Source of the DNA: Agapetus fuscipes
Lineage: Eukaryota; Arthropoda; Insecta; Trichoptera; Glossosomatidae
NCBI GenBank assembly: GCA_951799405.1
Contig: OX637339.1
Location: 16,740,001 to 16,804,000, forward strand
Direction: 5' to 3'
Length of the DNA: 64,000 bases
Part shown: positions 39,646 to 49,566 of the stretch, piece after piece
How positions within the stretch are numbered: the first letter of the stretch is position 1
Layout: every line of letters begins with the position of its first letter
The notes under the pieces: generated by a model
What the model was told of the DNA's origin: nothing
Seen by the model: the letters and a program-made list of their open reading frames with translations, nothing else
Databases searched by the model: none
Position numbers and translations under genes: made by a program

Positions 39646-39759
39646 TCGGCAATCTAGAATGTTTTTCTGAAACGAGATAAATAAATGAAAAGACAGCAAA
39701 TCATTTCCTCAACATTTTCATATAATTTTTCATTTAAAAAATAAATCCTAGATTGCCGA
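39646..39759. mobile_element. Small inverted-repeat element, 114 bp
   Basis: TCGGCAATCTAG at the left end is matched by CTAGATTGCCGA at the right end; the interior is AT-rich. No clear target duplication. Confidence 0.45.
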
Positions 39760-40234
39760 CTTTGCTCACTCGTATCTGCAGAGCAATTGAATTGAAATGG
39801 TCCTTCGAGCCGTCAACGCTTCAAGAGATTTTTTACGTATTAAGTGCGTACGCAGGAATATCGTAGGGGCTGTTTTTGCGTAAAAATCCAAATCTTATGC
39901 GCAATATGAGGCGAGATATATTATGCTGGGGAATCGAGTGATAGGAATTTGATAGGCGAAAGCGAGCGAAGGGACTGCAAAGCCGAAGTGATGCGAGGAT
40001 GGATCCCCTGAGAGCGTTTAATAGGGGGCCCCCTTTTTCTGTTGATGCGGGGTTTATTGCAATGACATATTATCGCATCTGCTTTGATTCTCGTGTGCAA
40101 TTTTTATGAAAATAAATCAAATATAGATGACAGACTATTTTATATTGGGAGTATCTATTGTTATGGGGTTTTATATTATGTAGAGGGAGTCATTTTCGCA
40201 ATCAAATATACTTGTTATGAATATTAAAAAAAAA
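39760..40234. other. Spacer, nothing recognised
   Basis: Includes GGGGGCCCCCTTTTTCTG near 40025; no family match. Confidence 0.35.
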
Positions 40235-40556
40235 AAAACGCAACTAAGCTACACATATAGTGTAACTTCTTGCCGCGTTATCAACGAAGGGGTCGCATGT
40301 GGCGAGTTGAACCCATTTATTTTTACAGGTAAGGGGGCCGGCCTTACGCCAACCACTTCAGTTGAAGTGGAGGTTTCCCAGCTCTCGAGAGTGCTGGTAC
40401 TCATTTCTTGTGAAGGCTGAGTAAACCTTGCCGGTATTTTATTTTGGGTTTTGAAATAAACACCGAAACGGGAAATCATTTCTGACACCCTCGGTGGGAT
40501 TCGAACCCGAGCTTTTGGCATGAAATGCAAGCACTCTACCACCTGAGCTATCGACC
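40235..40556 (-). mobile_element. SINE-C, full length
   Basis: In reverse: head TCCGGTCGATAGCTCAGGTG, GTAGAGTGCTTGCATTTCAT, B-box GGGTTCGAATCCCACCGAGG, core CCTCCACTTCAACTGAAGTG, end TATATGTGTAGCTTAGTTGC then GTTTTTTTTTTTT. Confidence 0.92.
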
Positions 40557-40714
40557 GGAGATATTGAATTTGAATAATTAATATTGAAGCATCATACTTG
40601 CATAATTTTTTTGACTTATAGGTTGGTATGAGGCTGACTACCCATACTGTAAAAAATGGTTTACTTTTCCAATGTCACCTCTGTGTCAGTTAAGGTCGGC
40701 AAAAGTTGTAGGGT

Positions 40715-40745
<31 letters not shown>

Positions 40746-41034
40746 CGGCGTTAGCCTTTTACGAAATAAGTACATATCAAGGGAGTTTATACAAAACAAC
40801 AATAACCATAAATATTACAAGAATAAAAAGTATAAAACATTACGGTAAAACATAAAAGAAAAGAAAAGAAAAAATAAACCCATATATAAACACTAAACAG
40901 TAGGTTAGAAGCAAAAAAAAAAGCATATCAAAAATAAAAACTTCAGAAACCATTCAAATATCACTAATAAAGAAATTCACCAGGCAGACATCGTTCATAT
41001 AATAACAATCTAAAACAATATAATTTATTATATA

Positions 41035-43287
41035 TTATGGATGTCCCAAAAACATTTTTTTCAGACCTTGGTTATAGGTATGATATTTATTATTATGCAG
41101 AACCAAGTCAAGTGAGGCATACTCATTACCAACACGCTGTAAACGATGCATACAACTATTGCTTTGTGCGTTAGTGCTAGTAAATACAGGGCGGTAAGAA
41201 ACTAATTGTCTAGTCCCTGAACGTGGAGTAAAAAATTTCAACTCACCAAGTAGTGCAGGACAATCAATTAGAGCATGTTTTATTTTGAAGAGGGTGATTA
41301 AGTCAATAAATTTACGTCTGTCTGACAAAAAGTTTAGATTTAGAATCGAATTTAAATAGAGCGGGTCGAAGTGTGACAGGGGAATATTGAGTTTAAAATT
41401 AACTATTTTCAAAAATTTTAAGTGAACCTTTTCTATATTGTCTACGTGCACCATGTAGAGGGGGGACCAAACAGGCGAGCAATATTCCAAAACACTGCGA
41501 ACCAATGTGGTATAAAGAATTTTGATTGCGGCAGTGTCCTGAAAGTCCTTGGTGATGCGGTTTATGAAACCAAGCATTCTCATGGCCTTGGCACAAATTG
41601 AAGCAATGTGTACATTAAAAGATAATCCACAGTCAAACACAACCCCCAAGTCGGTGACCTCCGTTACCACCCGAAGACTGTTTGAAAAAAGTGTATAGTC
41701 ATATATAATGGGATTTTTTATTCTGAAGAAATTCATTACTAAACACTTCGAGACATTTAGAGGCAATTCATTTTTATTACACCAGGTTGCTAGATTATTC
41801 AAAGATAATTGGAGACTATTACAGTCAGCCACATTATCTATGACTTTAAAAAATTTTATATCGTCAGCAAACAGGAGAACATTTGTGTCAGGAAATTGCT
41901 TTGTAATATCATCAATAAATAGGAGAAAAAGTAGCGGGCCCAGATGGGAACCCTGGGGGACACCACTAGTTGGTGAGAAGGAGTGTGAGCTATTATTATC
42001 TATTCTGACAATCAAAGATCTATCAATAAGGTAGTTTCGGAGCCAAGACAGAAAACTACCAGACACCCCCATACCTCGTAGCTTACTAAGAAGGATAGTG
42101 TGTGATACCCGATCAAACGCTTTTGAAAAATCAGTGTAAATTACGTCAACTTGTTTTCGGCTAGACAAAGCATTAGAAAGGAAATTTTCAAACACCATTA
42201 AATTAGAAGTAGTTGATCGGTTTGGTAAAAAACCATGTTGATGGACTGAAATTGATCTGGTTGCAACGTACCGGATTTTAGTAAGTACAAGCTTTTCAAG
42301 TAGCTTCGGAATGGCGGACAATTTACTTATTGGTCGATAGTTTTTGACGTTACTCCTATCACCAGACTTGTATATTGGAGAAAGATACGATTGCTTCCAA
42401 AGGGCGGGAAAACATCCAGACGCGATGGACAAATTAAATACCGCACACAGAGGTTGAGACAAGCTATGTACACAGTTTTTCAACATTACCGCTGGGACAT
42501 TATCAGGGCCAGGATTAGTAAGTGGTTTCATTGGTTGAATTTCTGTGATGACATCAACTACACTAAATGACAAATTAGACAGTTGTAAATCAATATGTGA
42601 AGAGAATTCAAACGTATTACAGTCAGGATGAATATCATAAACGCTTTTAAAGAAAGATGCAAAAAGGTTAGGAATTTCTTGAACATCATCAGATGACACA
42701 TCATCATAAAAAACATTTTGTGGGATACCGAGATCGCCCTTTCTCAGAGAGTTAGCATATGACCAGAATTTTTTCACATTATGGACAATAGAGCGCTCAG
42801 TGTTGGAAATGTAATTTAAATAACAATTTTTGGACAGAATTTTGCAATCATTACGTAATTTCTTAAAATCTAGATAATCCGAAGAAGAATTAGAGATTTT
42901 ATATTTCAGATGAGCCACTTTCTTATCCTTTATGAGATCAATTAAATCATGACTAAACCATTTGGGATATTTCCAAGAATAAGGACTAAGCTTAAAAGTA
43001 GGTACAAATTTAGTGATCGCTTCGGATAGAATAGAGTACAGATTATTTACTACAACTTCAATATCATCATTATTTACAAAAGAAAAGTCAACACTCTGAA
43101 AAAATATATTCATATGAACAAAATCAGCTTTAGAAAAGTCTACAATATAAGTGGTATTATGGTTTTTATGTTGGACATTAGATGGAAGAGAGATGGAAAG
43201 AGGTGGATGGTATGTATCGATGGGAACAAGGATATCAGATGATTCTATAGATTTAGCAGCATTATCACTGCAAAAAACTAGATCCAA
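41035..43287 (-). CDS. Jockey-like ORF2, RT part (750 residues, open)
   Basis: The protein copies element RNA into DNA at a nicked target. In the open frame: end of the endonuclease (LVFCSDNAA, then DTYHPPLSISLP, its SDH-like region), linker, and RT with NPGPDNVPAVMLKNC (about 258-272), NYRPISKLSAIPKLLEKLV (316-334), HGFLPNRSTTSNL (351-363), IYTDFSKAFDRVSH (383-396, catalytic aspartate), SGVPQGSHLGPLL (441-453) and LLFADDIKFF (471-480, the FADD active site). The C-terminal domain follows with RSVLEYCSPVW. The catalytic residues I expect are present. The annotated start is only the first methionine after a frameshift; the natural frame continues upstream into the endonuclease entry. Confidence 0.92.
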   Translation of the reverse strand: MDLVFCSDNAAKSIESSDILVPIDTYHPPLSISLPSNVQHKNHNTTYIVDFSKADFVHMNIFFQSVDFSFVNNDDIEVVVNNLYSILSEAITKFVPTFKLSPYSWKYPKWFSHDLIDLIKDKKVAHLKYKISNSSSDYLDFKKLRNDCKILSKNCYLNYISNTERSIVHNVKKFWSYANSLRKGDLGIPQNVFYDDVSSDDVQEIPNLFASFFKSVYDIHPDCNTFEFSSHIDLQLSNLSFSVVDVITEIQPMKPLTNPGPDNVPAVMLKNCVHSLSQPLCAVFNLSIASGCFPALWKQSYLSPIYKSGDRSNVKNYRPISKLSAIPKLLEKLVLTKIRYVATRSISVHQHGFLPNRSTTSNLMVFENFLSNALSSRKQVDVIYTDFSKAFDRVSHTILLSKLRGMGVSGSFLSWLRNYLIDRSLIVRIDNNSSHSFSPTSGVPQGSHLGPLLFLLFIDDITKQFPDTNVLLFADDIKFFKVIDNVADCNSLQLSLNNLATWCNKNELPLNVSKCLVMNFFRIKNPIIYDYTLFSNSLRVVTEVTDLGVVFDCGLSFNVHIASICAKAMRMLGFINRITKDFQDTAAIKILYTTLVRSVLEYCSPVWSPLYMVHVDNIEKVHLKFLKIVNFKLNIPLSHFDPLYLNSILNLNFLSDRRKFIDLITLFKIKHALIDCPALLGELKFFTPRSGTRQLVSYRPVFTSTNAQSNSCMHRLQRVGNEYASLDLVLHNNKYHTYNQGLKKMFLGHP

Positions 43288-43315
43288 AATACGATTACGA
43301 GCATTTAATGTGAAA

Positions 43316-43993
43316 TTAATTTGAAAAAAAGTTTAAAAAGTTACAAAGATTTAATATGGTAGTTTCCGCCAGTGAGAAGTTCGAAGTATGGCATTTAGGT
43401 AACAAGGGATCAGCTTCATTCCATGATATATTAGGCAAGTTAAAATCACCTACAATCAAGAATTTTGAATGAGGGAACTTATTCCTCATAGCTTCAACCT
43501 CAGCTGCAAAGCCACTGTAGAGCTCAACACAAGAGCTAGGGGGCAAGTATACACATGCAATTATATATGAAGGATCAGTAAGCAGCAGTACAAATATGAG
43601 TTCAGTGGTCTTGTTGATACAGGGGATCACTTTTGATTGAATGGATTTAGAAATAGCAAGTAGCACACCCCCTCCACGCGACTTGGTACTTGTGCTAGTA
43701 GATCGATCAAGCCGATATGTATTGTAATTATTAAAGCCAAGCTCTGAAGAATTAACGTCAGGCGTCAACCAAGTCTCGGTTAGTGCAAAAATATCAAACT
43801 TCAATAATGCTGAACTAGATCGGACCATATTCAGCTTGGAATTTAAGCCCCTTACATTTTGGTAGTACATTTTTAAAATTAGTTTTTTGATGTTGAAGCT
43901 GTAGCGGTCTTGGATATAAAAGGTACCCCATCCCTGAATTTCATAATTAAACTGGTCTCCCCCGCTGACCTCCTCTCCTCCAGCTCCTTCCAC
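43316..43993 (-). CDS. Jockey-like ORF2, endonuclease part
   Basis: The natural ORF2 start is probably the ATG at 43870-43868 (MYYQNVRGLNSKLN), ten bases after the ORF1 stop; residues upstream in this frame overlap ORF1 and are not expected in the protein. The domain is an APE-type endonuclease that nicks target DNA: NVRGLNSKLN with the catalytic Asn, ALTETWL with the catalytic Glu, RGGGVLLA, and VGDFNLPNISW with the catalytic Asp/Asn. The frame ends early at 43316-43318 because of a length change in a run of seven A (43324-43330 on the plus strand) that shifts it out of phase with the RT part. This single-base indel separates the two halves, either a real mutation or a sequencing error. Confidence 0.88.
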   Translation of the reverse strand: MEGAGGEEVSGGDQFNYEIQGWGTFYIQDRYSFNIKKLILKMYYQNVRGLNSKLNMVRSSSALLKFDIFALTETWLTPDVNSSELGFNNYNTYRLDRSTSTSTKSRGGGVLLAISKSIQSKVIPCINKTTELIFVLLLTDPSYIIACVYLPPSSCVELYSGFAAEVEAMRNKFPHSKFLIVGDFNLPNISWNEADPLLPKCHTSNFSLAETTILNLCNFLNFFSN

Positions 43994-44040
43994 TTAGATG
44001 CCAGGAACCTCTGTTGGAATGGAGTAAGGTCTGGCTTAAT
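43879..44040 (-). pseudogene. ORF1 C-terminal end of the Jockey-like LINE
   Basis: In another minus-strand frame LTPFQQRFLASKWKELEERR and GETSLIMKFRDGVPFI lead to a TAA at 43881-43879. This matches the short C-terminal end of ORF1 (RNA-binding) proteins of insect Jockey-type elements in position and style. The rest of ORF1 is missing because of 5' truncation. Confidence 0.7.
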
Positions 44041-44212
44041 TTTTGTTCATTTGAGGTTCATTGTTTATGTTCATTTGAGGTTTGAATTTTATTTGTAAGT
44101 ACACATTCAGCATTTGTAAGCGCGAGCTACACGTGTTTGTTTGTAGGCATGCATTTGACATGAGCTTTAAATGTTAATATAGCTTTGCAACTTAGATTAT
44201 AGATTATAGATA

Positions 44213-44967
44213 CAGGCAATTTTTTTATCACTCTAAAGTACTTTTATGTCAAAACCTCGAACTAATTATTTGTCCTCCCAACTCAATTGGCTCTATAACC
44301 AATCAAAAGTCGATATATATAACTGTGTAAAATATATTGAAATGAAAAACTAAATTAATATTTTACAAAACTTACCATGAATTCACTTTTCCAATGCCAT
44401 TACTGTTTCATTTCAAGTTTGTACACAACCAGCACCGAAGCAGCAGCAAAGCCGAAGTTCTGGGAGTGAGGGGATCATGAAGGGAAGCAGCACAAGACAG
44501 AGAGTCCTGGAAGATTGTGGTGCGGGAGGCCCTGAGACTTCAAGGCTTATGAGCCGAAGAAAGTAAGTTAGTAATATTTTGTAACTTAGATTACAGATAG
44601 GCCATCTAGCATCACACATCAAAGCGCAGCCCCCATATTAGCAATGCATCTTTGGATCTTTGTTCCCTATCAACCCGGCACTGTGCCTCAGACACTAATG
44701 ACTGCACTAACTCGCTATGTAGATGTGCCCTCCCCCCCCCCCCAGGAATTTAAATATAAAAAGGTCTGGAATTTTCCAACAAGACCTCTTCTTTCCCGTC
44801 CCCTCTTTCCATGGCAATATCGATTAGGAGAGGTAGGTACGCGTGGAAATTCCACATTTAGTTTTATTAGCGCTGACCGTTTTACGTGAGGGTCAGGTTT
44901 TTTTTCATTTCATATGATGATTAAATAGACGGATATTTGTACGAAGTAGAGAACCTCAGTACTCTCG
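44213..44967. other. Unassigned region
   Basis: A scrap near 44570-44600 (TTTTGTAACTTAGATTACAG) is an F-type tail. A run of about 12 C lies at 44732-44743. No gene seen. Confidence 0.35.
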
Positions 44968-45000
44968 ACGTTTCCTTGGCAACGTAGCCAATGTCTTCAG
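44968..45000 (-). other. Hammerhead-like hairpin motif (copy 9)
   Basis: CTGAAGACA, stem TTGGC/GCCAA around TACGT, then AGGAAACGTCG on the minus strand. Flanking sequence (GTTCATCCTGAGTCGTCG upstream on the minus strand) resembles the 39.3 kb LINE end, so this is the same kind of 3' end. Confidence 0.55.
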
Positions 45001-45164
45001 GAGACACCCTCTCTGTACGACGACTCAGGATGAACTGTTTGGATTAAGCTTTCTACGCCCTCGTGTTGATCAAAAAATGTGCCAAGAAAGTTTCATCCAA
45101 TCAGGTCATCCTCAGTCGAACACAAAGTCACAATCCTGATACGGTTTACTTCGCCTTCGTAAGA

Positions 45165-45300
45165 AATGAGAACAAACTCGCTTGGTAGCAGGGAAGCCCC
45201 AATTCAATTGAAGTGGATGGTGTAAGCTTGTTCTCGTTACTTGTAAAAATAGATTTAGACCACACAGCACACACGACTGCTTCCGGGGATAACATCATAT
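45165..45300 (+). mobile_element. SINE-C 3' half
   Basis: GAAATGAGAACAAACTCGCT, CCCAATTCAATTGAAGTGGA and CACGACTGCTTCCGGGGATA are diverged SINE-C sequence. Confidence 0.7.
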
Positions 45301-45324
45301 GGCATCTTATCTTATCAATCTCAT

Positions 45325-45515
45325 CTAAGTTGCAAAGAAATGTAACATTGGGAATTCACATTACATGCATTCTCACAAGCAGACACGTACAAGTTCGGGC
45401 TTGAGCATGCCGCATGTGAACCCACAACATCAAAAACAAATCTCAAATGGATATACACCCTGCAACTCCTGCCGAACTTCCCTGAAACAGGGGTGACATT
45501 GGCAAAGTGAACCAA
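45325..45515 (-). mobile_element. Family F, lacking the 5' end
   Basis: In reverse, TTGGTTCACTTTGCCAATGT (45515) to TTTGCAACTTAGATGAGATT. Confidence 0.85.
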
Positions 45516-45523
45516 AGTGCATC

Positions 45524-45702
45524 ATCAATGAATAATTAATTATTTTATATTTGAATGAATTATTCATTAATAGAAACCCCATGACATCTGCTGAAGCAGG
45601 TTCAAAGCTTTTGTCGAGTACAAGACGGGGTTCAAATTCGCGCTTGTTTCAATAACGCTAATTCGAGAACCAACGTCTTACCCGCTCGGTCATCCCAGCG
45701 AC
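45524..45702 (-). mobile_element. SINE-B, degraded copy
   Basis: In reverse: GTCGCTGGGATGACCGAGCG, B-box-like AATTTGAACCCCGTCTTGTA, GAACCTGCTTCAGCAGATGT and the AT-rich palindrome TAATGAATAATTCATT. Confidence 0.65.
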
Positions 45703-45704
45703 AA

Positions 45705-45762
45705 AATTGAACAATTTTTACAGTAGGGTGCTCAGTCTCATACCAAACCATGTGCAGGTCAA
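45705..45762 (-). mobile_element. Family F 5' fragment
   Basis: In reverse: CCTTGACCTGCACATGGTTT, GGTATGAGACTGAGCACCC and ACTGTAAAAATTGTTC. Confidence 0.65.
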
Positions 45763-45889
45763 GGAGGATAAAGTTGGTGATAGTGTAAATAACGCTAAAG
45801 TAACAGTTTCCCGTTGGTCACGCTGTTGTGTGTTTTTCCTCTCCGGGCAATAAATCAAAAGATAATTTTGAACATTCTCCTTTGTATTA

Positions 45890-46820
45890 TCAGAGAGCCA
45901 TTCACCAAACTCGGCGATTTATTTACTATGTAATACCGGGATCTGCACTCTTTAGCAGCTAGAGGGGTGATAGTGAACCTCCAACTATCACCCAATATCA
46001 CCCAGTATCACCACATATCACCAAACTCGGCGATTTATTTACTATGTAATACCGGAATCTGTATTCTTTAGCAGCTAGAGGGGTGATAGTGAGCCTCCAA
46101 CTATCACCCAATATCACCCAGTATCACCACATATCACTAAACTCGACGATACCTACATTAAATAATACTGGGATCTCCTATCTTTAGCAGCTACAAGGGT
46201 GATAGTGAACCTACCACTATCACTCAGTATCATCGAATATCAGCAAGTTTGGCGATTATATTTACTAATATTGAAATTTGCTGCACTCTTTAGAAGTTAT
46301 GGGGATAGATAGTGAACCTCCAACTATCACCCAATATCACCCACTTTCACCACATATCACCAAATTTGGCGATACACTACCTAATACTGTGCAATCTGCA
46401 TTCTTTAGCAGCTACAAGGGTGATAGTGAACCTCCAACTATCACCCATTATCACCAAATATCACCAATTTTGGTGTTTCATTTACTATGTCACATCGGGA
46501 TTTGCACTTTTTGGAAACTAGAGGGGTGATAATAATAACCCTCCAACTATCACCAAACTCGGCGATATATTTATTTTATTTTGGGTTTGAAATAAGCACC
46601 GAAATTAGAATCATTTCTGCCACCCTCGGTGGGATTCAAGCCCGAGCTCTCGGCATGGAATTTAAGCACTCTACCAACTGAGCGATCGACCAGACATATA
46701 CAACCAAACATCCCTAAAATCGGTGATATACACCCAGTATCGCGCTGTACTTATGTACCTATCACCAACTATCACCCACTTCCTTCCACTATCACCTAAC
46801 ATCACACAGCACAGTTTAGA
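45890..46820 (+). repeat. Satellite with TATCACC-rich, hairpin-forming units of 107-116 bp
   Basis: The marker GTGAACCTCCAACTATCACC recurs near 45973, 46089, 46205, 46312, 46426 and 46537. Each unit has GGGGTGATAGT and ACTATCACCC about ten bases apart, a stem of up to ten pairs, then further TATCACC repeats and CTCGGCGATTTATTTACTA. The array is interrupted by a SINE-C fragment (46566-46695) and ends in loose TATCACC repeats to about 46808. Short frames in it are incidental. Confidence 0.9.
46566..46695 (-). mobile_element. SINE-C head fragment in the satellite
   Basis: In reverse: TCTGGTCGATCGCTCAGTTG, GTAGAGTGCTTAAATTCCAT, GGGCTTGAATCCCACCGAGG, TTTCGGTGCTTATTTCAAAC. Confidence 0.82.
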
Positions 46821-47029
46821 AGAGAGACTGTTGCCAAAAAAATATTTTTCTTTTGCTTTTCTACCGTAAGTCGAATCTGGGAACTCCTCAAAGTTTCCTC
46901 GGTGGAATATAAGAAAACAAAATGGACCCATATCATGAACAACCCTTAGTGATAACCATATCCTTTATCCTTAAAGCTCTGTGAAAAAAAGTATTTAATT
47001 TAACTTTCTTAGTACATTTTTTATATACA

Positions 47030-47247
47030 TTGGTACTCTTAACTCTGCACAGGGTGACGCCGTGAATAAGATTCGGTTGCTGCTTCGACAGATCAGAAAG
47101 AGCTACGTGAACAGGGCTTTTAGTTCGGCTGGTCCATCCTGCTGTAGCAGTCTGCCTCTGGAGTTGAAGACAGAGACCAGTGTTGGCAGTTTCAGGAGGT
47201 TGCTTAAGACACACTTGTTTAAAAGAAGCTTTAAACATGTTGGGTAA
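47030..47247 (+). pseudogene. L2-type LINE C-terminal fragment
   Basis: RLLLRQIRKSYVNRAFSSAG, PSCCSSLPLELKTETSVGSF and RRLLKTHLFKRSFKHVG then a stop. The RAFS...LPLEL...FRRLLKTHLF pattern is the L2/CR1 C-terminal block. It is a different L2 lineage from those at 1 bp and 30.5 kb. Confidence 0.8.
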
Positions 47248-47329
47248 ACTTTTTAGACCAAAGCGACAATTTGGAAATTTTGCGTGACGTAACAAAAGTA
47301 TGAAAGAGCTGAGTACATACGACTGTCAG

Positions 47330-47640
47330 GCCGGATACGCAATACCAAGATACGTAGAAAATCGGAAGTTACTGACATCATAAAAAGTGTGGCAAAGTTG
47401 AAATGGTCGTAAGAATCTTGTCAGAATGAATGACCAAAGATGTACCAAGAAGAAAGTGGAATGGAGACATCGTGAGGGCAAGAGAAGTAGAGGAAGTCCT
47501 CTAAAACGGTAGACAGACTACATAAAGAGGATTGCTGGTGAATGGATGCAGATCTCCTAGGATAAATATGCCTGAAGAGATTTGGGAAAGGCATATGTTC
47601 AACAGTTTATAAGAATGTCTGACTAAGTAAGTGTGCAAGA
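47330..47640 (+). pseudogene. RTE-type RT C-terminal region, broken
   Basis: In shifting frames: RIRNTKIRRKSEVTDIIKSV, AKLKW, then REGKRSRGSPLKR-like, IAGEWMQIS and a final QQFIRMSD. This is the order of the RTE C-terminal half, as in the 30.8-31.6 kb copy. Stops and frameshifts make it non-functional. Confidence 0.72.
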
Positions 47641-48649
47641 TTTTTTTTCTTAAAAGATTTGAATAAAAGTGGCCCTAAGTTAGATCCTTGGCTGACACCA
47701 AAAAAAAATTAACTAATCTGAATGACGGGGTGTGTGGCGACCAGTGGATAGGTCAGCTAATGACTGACTACGTGACTGATTACCTATACTGAGATTCCTG
47801 GAAAGATATGGAGGAGGCCTATGTTTATTAGTGGACGAGTATGACTGCCTCAGGTTCAGTATTTTCAACACTTGCCTATGTGACTTCAAACCGAGACAAC
47901 AAACTACCCACACTTTTTACATAAGTGCGTCTTTTCATCCAATAAAAGTCACTATGCTAACGTTGAAAATACAGGGCCTAAGTAAGTAAGTAGATATATA
48001 AACTTTTGAAACGGAAATATTACAAAACAACAAAAGAAAACAAAGGGGAAAAATTGAATTAGTATGGAAGCTTGTAACTTTTTAGGGTGCCGGTATAAAA
48101 AACTTTTTCCCCGTCATGACATCTCTTACAAAAGTCGCAAAAATAATATAAAAAGACAAATCACGAAAAGTTTGCCCTTTCGAAACATTTAACCCCACGG
48201 CTGATACTTCATCCCTTAATCTTTCCGTCTCATTCATTCCGCCCTTAATATTGAAATTTATTTCAAAAGCTCCCGAGAAAAGGGTAAAAGCGCTTGCTTC
48301 TGATATCCAGTTAAGAGGAGTTACTTGGCTTATAGGTTTGTACGACTTTCTTTGACTACCTTCTACTTCTTCTTTTTCCTCTTGTTTTAGATCTAGGATC
48401 TATTAACTGCACAGCTCCTTCCTGTGATGCAGAAGACCAGCTGCTCTTCCATCTCTTGGGTGGGTGGTGCGGTATTTTCTGTGCCTCGATTCAGGTTATC
48501 CTACTTTTGCTCATGCAGTCTACATGGTCCTTCTAGAACCGTCTCCTGTTCCTACTCCATCTGACGATGTCTTCAGTGTCGCATATTTTTCTGATTTCTG
48601 AGTTCCTTCATCGATCTCTTAATTTATCTTAGTGAATAGACTGACTAAC
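47641..48649. other. Unassigned region
   Basis: No repeat family recognised; part of 48350-48600 (TGATGCAGAAGACCAGCTGC) could be further decayed LINE sequence. No gene called. Confidence 0.35.
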
Positions 48650-48812
48650 TAGACTGTAAAAATTGGTTCACTTTACCAATGTCCACCCAGTTTCAGGGAG
48701 TATCGGCAGGAGTTTCAAGGTAAGTATATATTAGTTTGAGGTTTGTGTTATTTTGAAAGCATACAAATTCATGCAAATCTTTTGCTGGTCATGCATTTAA
48801 TAAATAATATGA
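48650..48812 (+). mobile_element. Family F, diverged copy
   Basis: GACTGTAAAAATTGGTTCAC, TTTCAGGGAGTATCGGCAGG, GGTCATGCATTTAATAA. Confidence 0.7.
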
Positions 48813-49006
48813 ATCTTAAATATTCGGTCGCTGGTATGGTCAATTGCGTCGGCACTCGAATGCGCGTTATTGAGACAATCGCAAGTTCGAACCCCGCATG
48901 CGTCGTGTCCTATCGACTTTAACTTTGAACTTGGTTCAACAGATGTCATTGTGTAATTGTTCATTATAATATTAAAAATTATGCATTATATATTGATAAT
49001 GTTTAT

Positions 49007-49294
49007 AATTATATTTTTTAATGTTGATCTGTTAACACAGTGAAAGTCCATTTATATAAATATTTAAAAATTGAAATGGTAAATCATGGTTTTAATTCAT
49101 GTTTATTTTAATTTATGTACATATTTAAAAATTAAAATGGTAAAAACATTGTTTTAATTCACTTTATTATTTTTGTTTTGCAAATAATAAATAATAAAGT
49201 GAATTAAAACAATGTTTTTACCATTTTAATTTTAAAATATTTATAATAATGGACTTTCACTATGTTAACAGATCAACACTAAAAAATATAATTT
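49007..49294. mobile_element. Palindromic AT-rich element (MITE-like), about 288 bp
   Basis: AATTATATTTTTTAATGTTG with ATCTGTTAACACAGTGAAAG at the left is matched in reverse at the right (CTTTCACTATGTTAACAGAT, CAACACTAAAAAATATAATT). The interior carries a further inverted repeat (AAACATTGTTTTAATTCACT and its complement) and a direct repeat of about 65 bases in the left half. It could fold into one long hairpin. Confidence 0.8.
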
Positions 49295-49440
49295 TAATTT
49301 ATATTTTGTATTGTTTGTGTATTAACACTGAAAATTCATAATGTTTAGTTTACAATTTTTTGAAGGAATTCAAAGAAAACACTGTTTATTTTCACTCAAA
49401 TATATTTAAAAAGATTAAAATCTTTAAAATAAATTACAAA

Positions 49441-49466
49441 CGCGTTTTCGACCTAGTAGGTCATCT
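49441..49466 (-). other. Hammerhead-like hairpin motif (copy 10, variant)
   Basis: On the minus strand: GATGACCTACTAGGTCGAAA then ACGCG, with a perfect five-base stem GACCT/AGGTC. The CTGA start is replaced by TAGATGA, so it is the weakest match at the 5' side. Confidence 0.4.
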
Positions 49467-49566
49467 AATTTTTAATTTATTTAGTTTAATTTATGTTTAT
49501 AATTGTTTCTGGCCAGGCAAAATAGGTTGATGAATTTTATTCCTCTTCACAAATCTATTTGAAAAA

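Larger units (their letters stand above)
40727..44040 (-). mobile_element. Jockey-like LINE, nearly full-length ORF2 with ORF1 end
   Basis: Reading the minus strand: the end of ORF1 (44040-43879), ORF2 with endonuclease and RT domains (43870-41035), about 290 bases of AT-rich 3' UTR and an (AAAT)n tail (40745-40727). It is inserted in a family F copy. It is 5'-truncated within ORF1. Confidence 0.88.
40610..44212 (+). mobile_element. Family F copy split by a 3.3 kb LINE
   Basis: The 5' half (TTGACTTATAGGTTGGTATG to GTTGTAGGGTTTAT at about 40725) and the 3' half (GTTTATGTTCATTTGAGGTT at 44062 to CAACTTAGATTATAGATTAT at about 44208) belong to one copy. GTTTAT occurs at both junctions and may be the target duplication. 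The right side also carries an extra GTTCATTTGAGGTTCATT. Confidence 0.8.
48825..49563 (+). mobile_element. SINE-B copy interrupted by AT-rich inserts
   Basis: The head CGGTCGCTGGTATGGTCAAT with B-box GCAAGTTCGAACCCCGCATG lies at 48825-48905, the body to about 49006, and the 3' end (TTTCTGGCCAGGCAAAATAG, GATGAATTTTATTCCTCTTC) at 49507-49563. The intervening 500 bases hold the palindromic element at 49007-49294 and unassigned sequence. Confidence 0.7.
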
